In this document: one piece after another, positions 1-6,209 of the stretch
How positions within the stretch are numbered: the first letter of the stretch is position 1
Layout: each line of letters starts with the position of its first letter
Assembly: GCA_946496415.1 (NCBI GenBank)
Contig: CAMMGP010000056.1
Coordinates: 1 to 7,188 of the forward strand
DNA: 7,188 bases
Source of the DNA: an uncultured Clostridia bacterium
Lineage (GTDB): Bacteria > Bacillota > Clostridia > Christensenellales > Aristaeellaceae
Reading direction: 5' to 3'
Notes under the pieces: generated by a model
What the model saw: only the letters and a program-made list of their open reading frames with translations
What the model was told of the DNA's origin: nothing
Databases searched by the model: none
Program-made: the position numbers and the translations under genes

Positions 1-126
1 CTATTGCTGCTGGCGACGTACCTGCTTTTGGGCAATCCCCTCTATCTGGGCGCGGCGCTTATGACGCTCCTGCTCGCCGCGCTGGGATGGAAAAAGCCGC
101 CCGTTCCCAAGCGGCTGTTCAAGTGA
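1..126 (+). CDS. C-terminal tail of an unidentified membrane protein (5' end outside window)
   Basis: Frame 1 is open from the first base to a TGA at 124-126 and gives 41 residues. The visible part is almost entirely hydrophobic (leucine-rich, with a short Gly-Asn-Pro turn between two apparent membrane-spanning stretches) and ends in a basic tail (KKPPVPKRLFK) that would sit on the cytoplasmic side by the positive-inside rule. This suggests the last one or two transmembrane helices of a polytopic protein. The family cannot be named from so little sequence. It converges on yhbY with only 6 bases between the two stop codons, and I see no terminator hairpin between them. Reading frame and membrane nature are fairly sure; the function is unknown. 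Confidence 0.6.
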   Translation, partial: LLLLATYLLLGNPLYLGAALMTLLLAALGWKKPPVPKRLFK

Positions 127-132
127 GGGCGC

Positions 133-426
133 TTAGAGATCCTCAAGGCGGATCTTCGAATTCTCGCGCGCCTGCCGGTAGATGACGAAGCGGCTGCCGA
201 TGACCTGCACGGCCTCGGCGTGCACGCGCTCGCACAGTTCGGCGCAGGCTTCGCGCGCATTCATGGGGGCGTTTTTCTGCACGGTCACCTTGATGAGTTC
301 GCGCGCCTCGAGCGCGTCCCACGCCTGCTTGGCGAGGTTATCATTGATGCCGTCCTTGCCGATGTGCAAAACGGGGTCGATGGTATTGGCCATGGCCCGC
401 AGGGCGGCGCGCTGTCTGGTGGTCAT
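133..426 (-). CDS. yhbY: YhbY family RNA-binding protein (CRM domain)
   Basis: A 97-residue protein covering a single CRM domain, the normal length for YhbY. It opens with the family's basic helix (TTRQRAALRAMA), followed by PVLHIGKDGI, in which G23-K24-D25-G26 is the GxxG RNA-binding loop. The signature ARELIKVTVQKNA lies in the middle and VQVIGSRFVIYRQ near the end. E. coli YhbY associates with precursor 50S ribosomal subunits, so a role in large-subunit assembly is expected from the family. The ATG at 424-426 is set by an AAGGAGG at 436-442, about 9 bases upstream. It is the last gene of the nth-obgE-yhbY operon, 21 bases after obgE, a partner with a related role in 50S maturation. In many Bacillota yhbY is followed by nadD; here a convergent membrane-protein gene follows instead. 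Confidence 0.93.
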   Translation of the reverse strand: MTTRQRAALRAMANTIDPVLHIGKDGINDNLAKQAWDALEARELIKVTVQKNAPMNAREACAELCERVHAEAVQVIGSRFVIYRQARENSKIRLEDL

Positions 427-435
427 AGGTGTTTC

Positions 436-442
436 CCTCCTT
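436..442 (-). promoter_or_regulatory. Shine-Dalgarno site of yhbY
   Basis: On the minus strand this reads AAGGAGG, followed by about 9 bases and then the ATG at 426. It lies in the 21-base gap between obgE and yhbY and fixes the yhbY start. Confidence 0.85.
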
Positions 443-447
443 GTGCG

Positions 448-1707
448 TCATTCCACAAAGTCAAATTCCATCTCGCCGATGACGACCGAGTCGCCCTCCT
501 GGGCTCCGGCCTCGCGCAGGGCGTCGATGACGCCCCACTTGCGCAGCATGCGGTGGAAGTAGTTGAGCGAATCCTCGTTTTCAAAGTTCACCGAGCGGAT
601 GAGATTGTCCATGGAGGCGCCGGAGACTACGTAGACCGCGCCGTCCTTTTCCACGGTGAAGCCCTCCTCGCCCATCACGACCTCCAGTTCCTCCTCGTAG
701 AACGGTTCGGGGGCGGGCAGGCGGTCGAGCAGGTCGGCGGCGGCGTGCAGAAGCGGCTCGAAGCCCTTGCGCGTGGCCGCAGAAACCGGGAAGATGCGCG
801 CGCAGGGCAGAGCCGCGCGCAGGCGCTCGATGTTCTCCTCCGCGCCGGGGAGATCCGTCTTGTTGGCGGCGATGAGCATGGGGCGGTTCTTCAGATCGCC
901 GTAGGCCTCGAGTTCGCGCATGATGGCGTGGTAGTCCTCGACGGGGTCGCGGCCCTCGCTGCCGGCGATGTCGAGCACGTGGATGAGCACGCGCGTGCGC
1001 TCGACGTGACGGAGGAAATCGTGGCCGAGGCCCACGCCCTCGCTGGCGCCTTCGACAAGGCCGGGGATGTCGGCCATGACGAAGCTGCGCTCGCCGAGGC
1101 GGACGATGCCGAGGTTGGGCTGGAGGGTGGTGAAGTGGTAATTGGCGATCTTCGGGCGCGCCGCCGTCACCGCCGCGAGTATGGTGGACTTACCCACGTT
1201 GGGGAAGCCCACGAGGCCGACGTCGGCAATGGACTTAAGTTCCAGGGTCACTTCCAGCGCCTCGCGGCGCTCGCCGGGCTTGGCGAACTGCGGGGCCTGC
1301 CGCGTGGGGGTGGCGAAGTGCTGGTTGCCAAAGCCGCCGTTGCCGCCGCGCATCAGCGTGCGCTCGACGTTCGCTTCGCGCATGTCGAGAAGCACGCGGC
1401 CCGTGGCGCGTTCCTTGACCACCGTGCCTACCGGCACTTCGACGACCACGTCCGCGCCGGACTTGCCCGTGCGGCGGTTGGCCAGGCCGTCCATGCCGTT
1501 TTCGGCGAAGAACTTGCGCCTGAAGCGGAAGTCCATCAGCGTGTGCATGCGCTCGGTGGCAAGGAACTTCACGTCCCCGCCACGGCCGCCGTCGCCGCCG
1601 TCCGGGCCGCCGGCCTGCACGTATTTTTCCCGGTGGAAGGAGACGCAGCCGTTGCCGCCGTCGCCCGCCTTGACCGTGATGTTGACGATGTCTACAAATA
1701 AAGCCAT
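448..1707 (-). CDS. obgE: Obg/CgtA GTPase, ribosome assembly and stress control
   Basis: A full-length 419-residue Obg GTPase (B. subtilis Obg is of similar size). Residues 1 to about 158 form the glycine-rich Obg fold (DGGNG, GGPDGGDGGRGGD, RGGNGGFGN). The G domain spans about 160-330: G1 GFPNVGKST at 167-175, switch I FTTLQPNLG at 192-200, G3 DIPG at 213-216, G4 NKTD at 282-285 and G5 SAA at 309-311. The C-terminal OCT domain (about 337-419) contains GFTVEKDGAVYVVSG and ends in an acidic tail. Obg binds the 50S subunit and ppGpp and acts as a GTP-dependent checkpoint in large-subunit maturation. The ATG is preceded by GGAG at 1716-1719, which lies inside the end of nth; the gap to nth is only 3 bases, so translational coupling is likely. 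All motifs are intact. The rplU-ysxB-rpmA genes often found before obg are not here; nth takes that place. Confidence 0.97.
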   Translation of the reverse strand: MALFVDIVNITVKAGDGGNGCVSFHREKYVQAGGPDGGDGGRGGDVKFLATERMHTLMDFRFRRKFFAENGMDGLANRRTGKSGADVVVEVPVGTVVKERATGRVLLDMREANVERTLMRGGNGGFGNQHFATPTRQAPQFAKPGERREALEVTLELKSIADVGLVGFPNVGKSTILAAVTAARPKIANYHFTTLQPNLGIVRLGERSFVMADIPGLVEGASEGVGLGHDFLRHVERTRVLIHVLDIAGSEGRDPVEDYHAIMRELEAYGDLKNRPMLIAANKTDLPGAEENIERLRAALPCARIFPVSAATRKGFEPLLHAAADLLDRLPAPEPFYEEELEVVMGEEGFTVEKDGAVYVVSGASMDNLIRSVNFENEDSLNYFHRMLRKWGVIDALREAGAQEGDSVVIGEMEFDFVE

Positions 1708-1710
1708 TCT

Positions 1711-2337
1711 CTACGCTCCGTTTTCGCAAAGTTCCGCCTTCAGCGGGCAGCGGTCGCATTCTGGGCCGCGCGCGTGGCAGATGCGGCGGCCGTGCCAGAT
1801 GAGCAGATGGTGCGCGTGCGACCATTCCTCCCGCGGAAGGATCGCCTGCAGCTGTTTTTCCACGCCGTCCGGGGTGGTGGCGTCGGCAAGGCCGATGCGG
1901 TGGGAGACGCGGAAGACGTGGGTGTCCACGGGGATCTGGTCGTCGCCAAAGGCGGCCAGAAGCACCACGCCCGCCGTCTTTTGCCCCACGCCGGGCAGGG
2001 CCATCAGTTCCGCGCGCGTGGAGGGCACCTTGCCGCCGTGTTCCTGCGCGATGGCGCGGCAGGCGGCGATGATGTTTTTCGCCTTGTTGCGGTAGAGGCC
2101 GCATTCGCGGATCTGCGGTTCCAGCTCCTCGGGCGTGAGCGCGGCCATGCTCTCCACGGTGGGATAGCGGGGAAAGAGTTTTTCCGTCACCTGATTGACT
2201 CGCCGGTCGGTGCACTGGGCCGAGAGGATGGTGGCCACCAGCGTTTCGTAGGGATTGGAAAAGTGCAGTTCCGCCCGCGCCTCAGGATAGAGGACGGAAA
2301 GCGCCGCGAGCACCTTCTGCGCTTTTTGCGCGTCCAT
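1711..2337 (-). CDS. nth: Endonuclease III (DNA glycosylase/AP lyase)
   Basis: A 208-residue HhH-GPD glycosylase. It would remove oxidised pyrimidines and cleave the abasic site in base-excision repair. The helix-hairpin-helix LPGVGQKTAG (residues 114-123) carries catalytic Lys120, and VDTHVFRV (137-144) carries catalytic Asp138; both fall at exactly the E. coli Nth positions. The N-terminal part has NPYETLVATILSAQCTD (28-44), the usual substrate-pocket segment. Four cysteines for a 4Fe-4S cluster are present at 187, 194, 197 and 204, spaced 6, 2 and 6 residues apart; the classical last interval is 5 (see findings). The ATG at 2335-2337 has AAGGAG six bases upstream. It is the first gene of the operon, with its own promoter at 2395-2423. 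MutY is unlikely because the length and HhH sequence fit Nth and there is no C-terminal NUDIX-like domain. Confidence 0.95.
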   Translation of the reverse strand: MDAQKAQKVLAALSVLYPEARAELHFSNPYETLVATILSAQCTDRRVNQVTEKLFPRYPTVESMAALTPEELEPQIRECGLYRNKAKNIIAACRAIAQEHGGKVPSTRAELMALPGVGQKTAGVVLLAAFGDDQIPVDTHVFRVSHRIGLADATTPDGVEKQLQAILPREEWSHAHHLLIWHGRRICHARGPECDRCPLKAELCENGA

Positions 2338-2343
2338 TGCGCG

Positions 2344-2349
2344 CTCCTT
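2344..2349 (-). promoter_or_regulatory. Shine-Dalgarno site of nth
   Basis: AAGGAG on the minus strand, six bases before the nth ATG. A small CCCGC-TTT-GCGGG hairpin (2353-2365) lies directly upstream of it in the leader. Confidence 0.8.
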
Positions 2350-2394
2350 TCTCCCGCAAAGCGGGCGCTTTGGTATGGGAATGAGACTCTTCTT

Positions 2395-2423
2395 ATCTTA
2401 CGGCCCGCGCGTTAAGTTGTCAA
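2395..2423 (-). promoter_or_regulatory. Sigma-A promoter of the nth-obgE-yhbY operon
   Basis: On the minus strand a perfect -35 TTGACA (2418-2423) is followed by a 17-base spacer and a -10 TAAGAT (2395-2400, four of six consensus bases). Transcription would begin near 2388, leaving a leader of about 50 bases before nth. It lies back to back with the plus-strand promoter, with 32 bases between the two -35 boxes. Confidence 0.7.
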
Positions 2424-2455
2424 GCCTTCGGAGCGGCCGGCGCGCCGTTACATTC

Positions 2456-2484
2456 TTGACAAACTTTACAAAGAAACCTATAAT
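2456..2484 (+). promoter_or_regulatory. Perfect consensus sigma-A promoter of the glycosyltransferase gene
   Basis: TTGACA at 2456-2461, a 17-base spacer, then TATAAT at 2479-2484: all 12 consensus bases at the ideal spacing. Transcription should begin near 2491, giving a leader of about 33 bases that contains the purine-rich AAAGGCGG (2506-2513) as a weak ribosome binding site for the ATG at 2524. Confidence 0.88.
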
Positions 2485-2523
2485 ATCCGTGTCTGAATTT
2501 GTCGGAAAGGCGGTGTCGCGCCG

Positions 2524-4221
2524 ATGCACGCCCCTGTTGCATCCCGCTTGTATGGGAGAAAACTCTTTTGCCTTTGCCTCGCGGCGGCTTTTTGCATACT
2601 GGCGCTGATGAGTACCTGTTCGTTCCTTTATCCGACCAACACCTGGGTCGACGCGCAGTGTTTCTACACCGTCGGCAAGACCATCGCCCGGGGCGGCGTG
2701 CTCTATCGGGACATTTACGAGCAAAAAGGGCCGCTTCTGTACTTCCTGCACGCCTGTGTGGAGTGGCTGCCCTTTGAGGGCGTCAATCCCTTTCTGGAAA
2801 TTTTCGCACTGGAAGTGCTCGCCACCGCGGCGACGCTGTTTTTCCTGATGAAGGCGCTCGCCCTTTACCTCGGGGAAAAGCCCCGCACGCTGGCGTATCT
2901 TCCGCTCTTGTGCGTGCTGGTCTACTGCAACCGCGCTTTCAGCCTTGGCGACAGCGCCGAGGAATTTTCTCTGCCCATGGCCGCGTATGTGCTCTACGCC
3001 ACGCTGCGGATGCTTCATGGCGAGCGGCACGAACTTTCGCGCGGCAGTCTCTATGCCATTGGCGTGCTCTGCGGATGCGTGCTGTGGATCAAGTACACCT
3101 GTCTGGCCTTTGCCGTGGGCGCGCTGATCGTGCCCCTGTGCGTGGTCATCCGCGAGCGCAATTGGCGGCTGCTTGGGCGGGCGGCGGCGTTCGTCAGCCT
3201 CGGCGTGCTGACGGTCTGCGTGCCGGTGCTGCTCTATTTCGCCCTGCATGACGCGCTGGACGCCCTGTGGAATGTGTACTTTTACAACAATATATTTGCC
3301 TATACCGTGGATGGCGGAGCGGCCGCGCGGCTGAGCAAGGTGAATTTGCTGATCTATCGCGCTTCCCAATCTTTTGGCTTCCTGTTGTTCGCGCTCGGCG
3401 GGTGGATCTACGCTCTGCGGCGGCGCTGGCGCGCCGAAGCGCTGCATCTGCCGTGCATCGTGATCGTCACGCTCCTGGTGATCGTGGCCGGCGGGCGGGT
3501 CTACGTCTACTCCGTGCTGCCGCTCGCCGTTCTCTCCGTCACGGGGCTGCCGGCGCTGGACGCGGCGCTTGGACGCCTGTGGCCGGCGCGACGGAAGGCG
3601 GCGCTGATCGCCGTCTCCGCGCTGTTGTGCGTGGGACTTTCGTATCCGCTCTGGAACCGCTCGCTGGGGCAAGGGCACGACAACGTTTTCGCTTATCGCC
3701 TCGTCGAGATCATGGATCCCGTGCCCGACGCCACGCTGCTGGATCTGGGAACTCTGGACAGCGGACTCTATACCGCCGGAGATTTCGACCCGATCACGCC
3801 GTATTTCTGCCGCCTGAATCTGGTGACGCCGGAGATGCGCGAGGAATGGCGGCGCATCATTCGCAACGGCGAAGCGGATTACATCTATACCGGCGATCAA
3901 ACGCTCGACGACTATTGCCCGCCGGAGGAACAGGCATCCTATGCGCTTTTGTACAGCGATGGGCCGAGCCGGAGGCTTTACAGGCTGGAACAGCCCGAAA
4001 CCGGCTGCCGCCCCCAGCCTCCTTGCGGGGCGTCCCGCGAGCGGGAAAAGCAGAACCCGCCGCTGATCGTTTGCGGATCAGCGGCGGTTTTCCATGGGCG
4101 CCTTGCGCGCGGACGGCCCCGGGAAAGAAAGCTGTCTATTCCCCGAGGCGTTCGCGCACGACGCCGGCCACGCGCTCGGCCACAGCACGTATCTGAGCGT
4201 CGTCCTGCCCCTCGACCATGA
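2524..4221 (+). CDS. Polytopic GT-C / family 39-like glycosyltransferase with an abnormal C-terminal read-through
   Basis: The open frame gives 565 residues, of which about 1-490 look genuine. TM1 (about 13-36) is followed by an extracytoplasmic loop, WVDAQCFYTVGKTIARGG then YRDIYEQKGPLLYFLHA (41-77). This Asp-containing first loop with YRD..xxKGPLLYF is typical of a GT-C/PMT-like group common in Bacillota; Asp43 is the likely counterpart of the catalytic Asp. About nine more hydrophobic segments follow (near 92-112, 122-138, 150-165, 175-207, 217-240, 282-298, 309-323, 327-345, 358-376). The soluble segment about 385-490 (LLDLGTLDSGLYTAGDF, PYFCRLNLVTPEM, ADYIYT) is also seen in that group. 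Expected role: transfer of a sugar from a polyprenyl-phosphate carrier to an external acceptor; donor and acceptor are unknown. The ATG is the first start codon after an in-frame TGA at 2494-2496. From about residue 491 the frame becomes Arg/Pro-rich, crosses the terminator at 4057-4091 and overlaps the end of convergent glmM by 86 bases, so the tail is probably not native. Confidence 0.75.
   Translation: MHAPVASRLYGRKLFCLCLAAAFCILALMSTCSFLYPTNTWVDAQCFYTVGKTIARGGVLYRDIYEQKGPLLYFLHACVEWLPFEGVNPFLEIFALEVLATAATLFFLMKALALYLGEKPRTLAYLPLLCVLVYCNRAFSLGDSAEEFSLPMAAYVLYATLRMLHGERHELSRGSLYAIGVLCGCVLWIKYTCLAFAVGALIVPLCVVIRERNWRLLGRAAAFVSLGVLTVCVPVLLYFALHDALDALWNVYFYNNIFAYTVDGGAAARLSKVNLLIYRASQSFGFLLFALGGWIYALRRRWRAEALHLPCIVIVTLLVIVAGGRVYVYSVLPLAVLSVTGLPALDAALGRLWPARRKAALIAVSALLCVGLSYPLWNRSLGQGHDNVFAYRLVEIMDPVPDATLLDLGTLDSGLYTAGDFDPITPYFCRLNLVTPEMREEWRRIIRNGEADYIYTGDQTLDDYCPPEEQASYALLYSDGPSRRLYRLEQPETGCRPQPPCGASREREKQNPPLIVCGSAAVFHGRLARGRPRERKLSIPRGVRARRRPRARPQHVSERRPAPRP
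4057..4091 (+). terminator. Intrinsic terminator between the convergent glycosyltransferase and glmM genes
   Basis: A perfect 12-base-pair stem (CCGCCGCTGATC at 4057-4068, GATCAGCGGCGG at 4076-4087), a 7-base loop and a TTTT run at 4088-4091 on the plus strand. Read on the minus strand the stem is followed by TTCTGCTTTT, so it may also stop glmM transcripts, though less efficiently. It is the strongest hairpin in the window. It lies inside the nominal glycosyltransferase frame, which is the main reason to doubt that frame's last 76 codons. Confidence 0.88.
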
Positions 4222-5491
4222 CGCGAATGAGCGGCTCGGTGCCGGAGATGCGCGCCACGATGCGGCCCTCCTTGCCCAGCTCGCGCTTGGCTTCGTCCAC
4301 GGCGCGCTTGACCTCGGCGTCCGTATAGAAGAGCAGCTTGCCATCGGCAGAGACGCGCACGTTGATCATCACCTGCGGATAGCGCGTCATCACCGAGGCC
4401 AGTTCCGAGAGTTTGCGGCCCTCGCGGCGCATGATGCCAAGCACCTGTATGGCGGTCAGTTCGCCGTCGCCCGTGGTGGCGAAATCGCGGAAAATGAGAT
4501 GGCCGGACTGCTCACCGCCGAAGCTGTATTCCTCGAGGAGCATCTCCTCCATCACAAAGCGGTCGCCCACCTTGGTGGCGATGAAGCGTATGCCCTCGCG
4601 CTCGCAGAACTTGATGAAGCCGAGGTTGGTCATGATCGTGCCCACGACGGTGTTCTTGTTGAGTTTGCCGCGCGACTTCATATCCAGGGCGCAGATGGCC
4701 ATGAGCCTGTCGCCGTCGATCTCATTGCCGTTTTCGTCGACCATCAGGCAGCGGTCGGCGTCGCCGTCGAAGGCCACGCCGGCGTCGAGCCCGTGCTCGC
4801 GCACGTAGGCCTTGAGGTTGTCAAGGTGCGTGGAGCCGCAATCGCGGTTGATGTTGAGTCCGTCGGGCTGATCAAAGAGCATGTGCGTGTTCGCGCCCAA
4901 GGCCGCAAAGAGGCGGCCGGCCGTGCGGCTGGCCGAGCCGTTGGCGCAGTCCACGGCGATGTTCAACCCTTCCAGCGAATAGGGAACGGTGCTGAGCAGA
5001 TGATCGACATAGTCCTTGACCACCTGCTCGCCCATGTAGGTGACCTTGCCGATGGCTTCCGGCGCGGCGGGCGTAGGCGGAGCGATCTCGCCAAGGGCGT
5101 AATTCTCGATGCGCTCCTCCAGTTCGTCGGGCAACTTCACGCCCTTGCCACCAAACATCTTGATGCCGTTGAATTCCGCCGGGTTGTGCGAGGCGGAGAT
5201 CATGATGCCGGCGTCGGCCTTGTATTTGCCGACGAGGTAAGCCACCGCCGGCGTGGGAACGAGGCCGAGCATGATCACGTCCGCGCCCACGGAGCACAGG
5301 CCCGCGGCGCAGGCCATGGCGAGCATATCCGAGGACATGCGGCTGTCCATGCCCACGACGAACACCGGGCGGCGGCGGCTGTTGCCGGAGATCACCGCCG
5401 CGGCGGCGCTGCCCAGGCGCATGGCCAATTCGATATTGAGTTTTTCATTGGCGATGCCGCGCACGCCGTCGGTGCCAAACAGTCTTCCCAT
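4136..5491 (-). CDS. glmM: Phosphoglucosamine mutase
   Basis: A 451-residue protein of normal GlmM length. It interconverts glucosamine-6-phosphate and glucosamine-1-phosphate on the way to UDP-GlcNAc for peptidoglycan. It starts with the family signature MGRLFGTDGVRG. The active-site loop GIMISASHNP (95-104) holds the phosphorylated serine, Ser101; the Mg-binding loop is DGDADR (242-247) with Asp242, 244 and 246; the sugar-binding loop is GGEQSGH (325-331); and the C-terminal phosphate-binding loop is RISGTEPLIR (414-423). All four alpha-D-phosphohexomutase loops are intact. The frame is open further upstream to about 5863 but that part is only the shadow of the preceding gene: the ATG at 5489-5491 has AGGGGGA at 5497-5503, overlapping the upstream stop codon. 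The gap to that gene is 10 bases, which suggests translational coupling. It converges on the glycosyltransferase. Confidence 0.97.
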   Translation of the reverse strand: MGRLFGTDGVRGIANEKLNIELAMRLGSAAAAVISGNSRRRPVFVVGMDSRMSSDMLAMACAAGLCSVGADVIMLGLVPTPAVAYLVGKYKADAGIMISASHNPAEFNGIKMFGGKGVKLPDELEERIENYALGEIAPPTPAAPEAIGKVTYMGEQVVKDYVDHLLSTVPYSLEGLNIAVDCANGSASRTAGRLFAALGANTHMLFDQPDGLNINRDCGSTHLDNLKAYVREHGLDAGVAFDGDADRCLMVDENGNEIDGDRLMAICALDMKSRGKLNKNTVVGTIMTNLGFIKFCEREGIRFIATKVGDRFVMEEMLLEEYSFGGEQSGHLIFRDFATTGDGELTAIQVLGIMRREGRKLSELASVMTRYPQVMINVRVSADGKLLFYTDAEVKRAVDEAKRELGKEGRIVARISGTEPLIRVMVEGQDDAQIRAVAERVAGVVRERLGE

Positions 5492-5496
5492 GGATA

Positions 5497-5503
5497 TCCC
5501 CCT
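5497..5503 (-). promoter_or_regulatory. Shine-Dalgarno site of glmM overlapping the upstream stop codon
   Basis: The minus strand reads TAGGGGGAT: the TAG stop of the upstream gene (5502-5504) runs directly into the G-rich ribosome binding site, 5 bases before the glmM ATG. This decides the glmM start and suggests that ribosomes finishing the upstream gene reinitiate on glmM. Confidence 0.75.
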
Positions 5504-6203
5504 ATTTTTCGTCCTGTTCGTCCTTGCGCGTCTCTTTCCACTTGGCCACGACGCGATCCGGGCCCTTGTAGACGCAGTGCTCCGGCACGAAGCCGCGCAC
5601 GCAGCTGGTGGGATAGACCGTGGTGCCGCGGCCGATGACCGCGCCGGGGCAGAGCACGCTGTTGCAGCCGATCTCGGCATAGTCGCCGAGCATGGCGCCG
5701 AATTTGCGCAGATTGGTGGCGATGACGCGATCGTCCGTGCGCACCGTGACCAGCGACTTGTCGCTTTTGACGTTGGACGTGACCGCGCCCGCGCCCATGT
5801 GCGCGCGGTAGCCGAGCACGCTGTCGCCGACGTAATTGAAGTGCGGCACCTGCGCGTTGTCAAAGAGTATGGCGTTTTTGACCTCGACGGAATTGCCCAC
5901 CACGCAGTTTTTGCCGATCACGGCCTTGCCGCGGATGAAGGCGCAGTGGCGAATCTCCGCGCCATGATCGATGATCGTCGGGCCGGTGATGGAAGCCGTG
6001 GGCGCGACGATGGCGTCCCGGGCGATCCACACGTCCTTGCCCGCGCGTTCGTATTCCTCCTCGCTGAGCGACTGGCCCAGCTTGACCACGAAAGCGCCGA
6101 TCTCCGGCAGGACTTCCCAGGGATACCCGACGTCCGCAAAGATGGCGGCGGCGATGCTCTTGGTCATGTCAAACAGGCGGTCCGGATAAAGCATCTCTCG
6201 CAT
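5502..6203 (-). CDS. GlmU acetyltransferase-like left-handed beta-helix protein, no uridylyltransferase domain
   Basis: A 233-residue protein in which about 58-210 are hexapeptide repeats of a left-handed beta-helix (for example IARDAIVAPTASITGPTII, KAVIGKNCVVGNSVEVKNAI, CNSVLCPGAVIGRGTTVYP). VPHFNYVGDSVLG (119-131) and GAGAVTSNVKSDKS (137-150) match the acetyltransferase active site of GlmU; His121 is the counterpart of E. coli His363. The N-terminal sugar-nucleotidyltransferase domain of GlmU (about 230 residues) is absent, replaced by a 57-residue helical lead-in (LFDMTKSIAAAIF..PWEVLPEI). Such proteins are often labelled UDP-N-acetylglucosamine pyrophosphorylase in clostridia, but they lack the domain for that reaction. 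Pairing with glmM points to glucosamine-1-phosphate as substrate (inference). The ATG at 6203 is chosen over the TTG at 6302 because AGGAGG lies 7 bases upstream. The C-terminal tail is highly charged (KWKETRKDEQDEK). Confidence 0.88.
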   Translation of the reverse strand: MREMLYPDRLFDMTKSIAAAIFADVGYPWEVLPEIGAFVVKLGQSLSEEEYERAGKDVWIARDAIVAPTASITGPTIIDHGAEIRHCAFIRGKAVIGKNCVVGNSVEVKNAILFDNAQVPHFNYVGDSVLGYRAHMGAGAVTSNVKSDKSLVTVRTDDRVIATNLRKFGAMLGDYAEIGCNSVLCPGAVIGRGTTVYPTSCVRGFVPEHCVYKGPDRVVAKWKETRKDEQDEK

Positions 6204-6209
6204 AGAGAT

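Noticed and set aside
220..1701. A 493-codon plus-strand open frame opposite obgE
   Set aside because: It is full of His, Ala, Gly, Val and Asp in the pattern produced by the antisense of GC-rich codons, has no family motifs and no ribosome binding site, while the opposite strand encodes an intact Obg GTPase.
2398..3900. A 500-codon minus-strand open frame opposite the glycosyltransferase
   Set aside because: It is rich in Gln, Arg and His, has no recognisable domain, and runs through two promoters; the plus strand gives a coherent membrane protein with a consensus promoter.
4033..4046. TCCCGC-GA-GCGGGA inverted repeat upstream of the main terminator
   Set aside because: The loop is too tight for the full stem and there is no T run after it on either strand; it is probably incidental to GC-rich sequence.
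4094..5638. A 514-codon plus-strand open frame opposite glmM
   Set aside because: Antisense shadow; glmM on the minus strand has all four catalytic loops intact.
5492..5863. N-terminal extension of glmM giving a 575-residue protein
   Set aside because: The added residues are Ala/Ser/Thr/Arg-rich frame-shifted translation of the upstream gene. GlmM proteins start at the MGRLFGTDGVRG motif, which has its own ribosome binding site.
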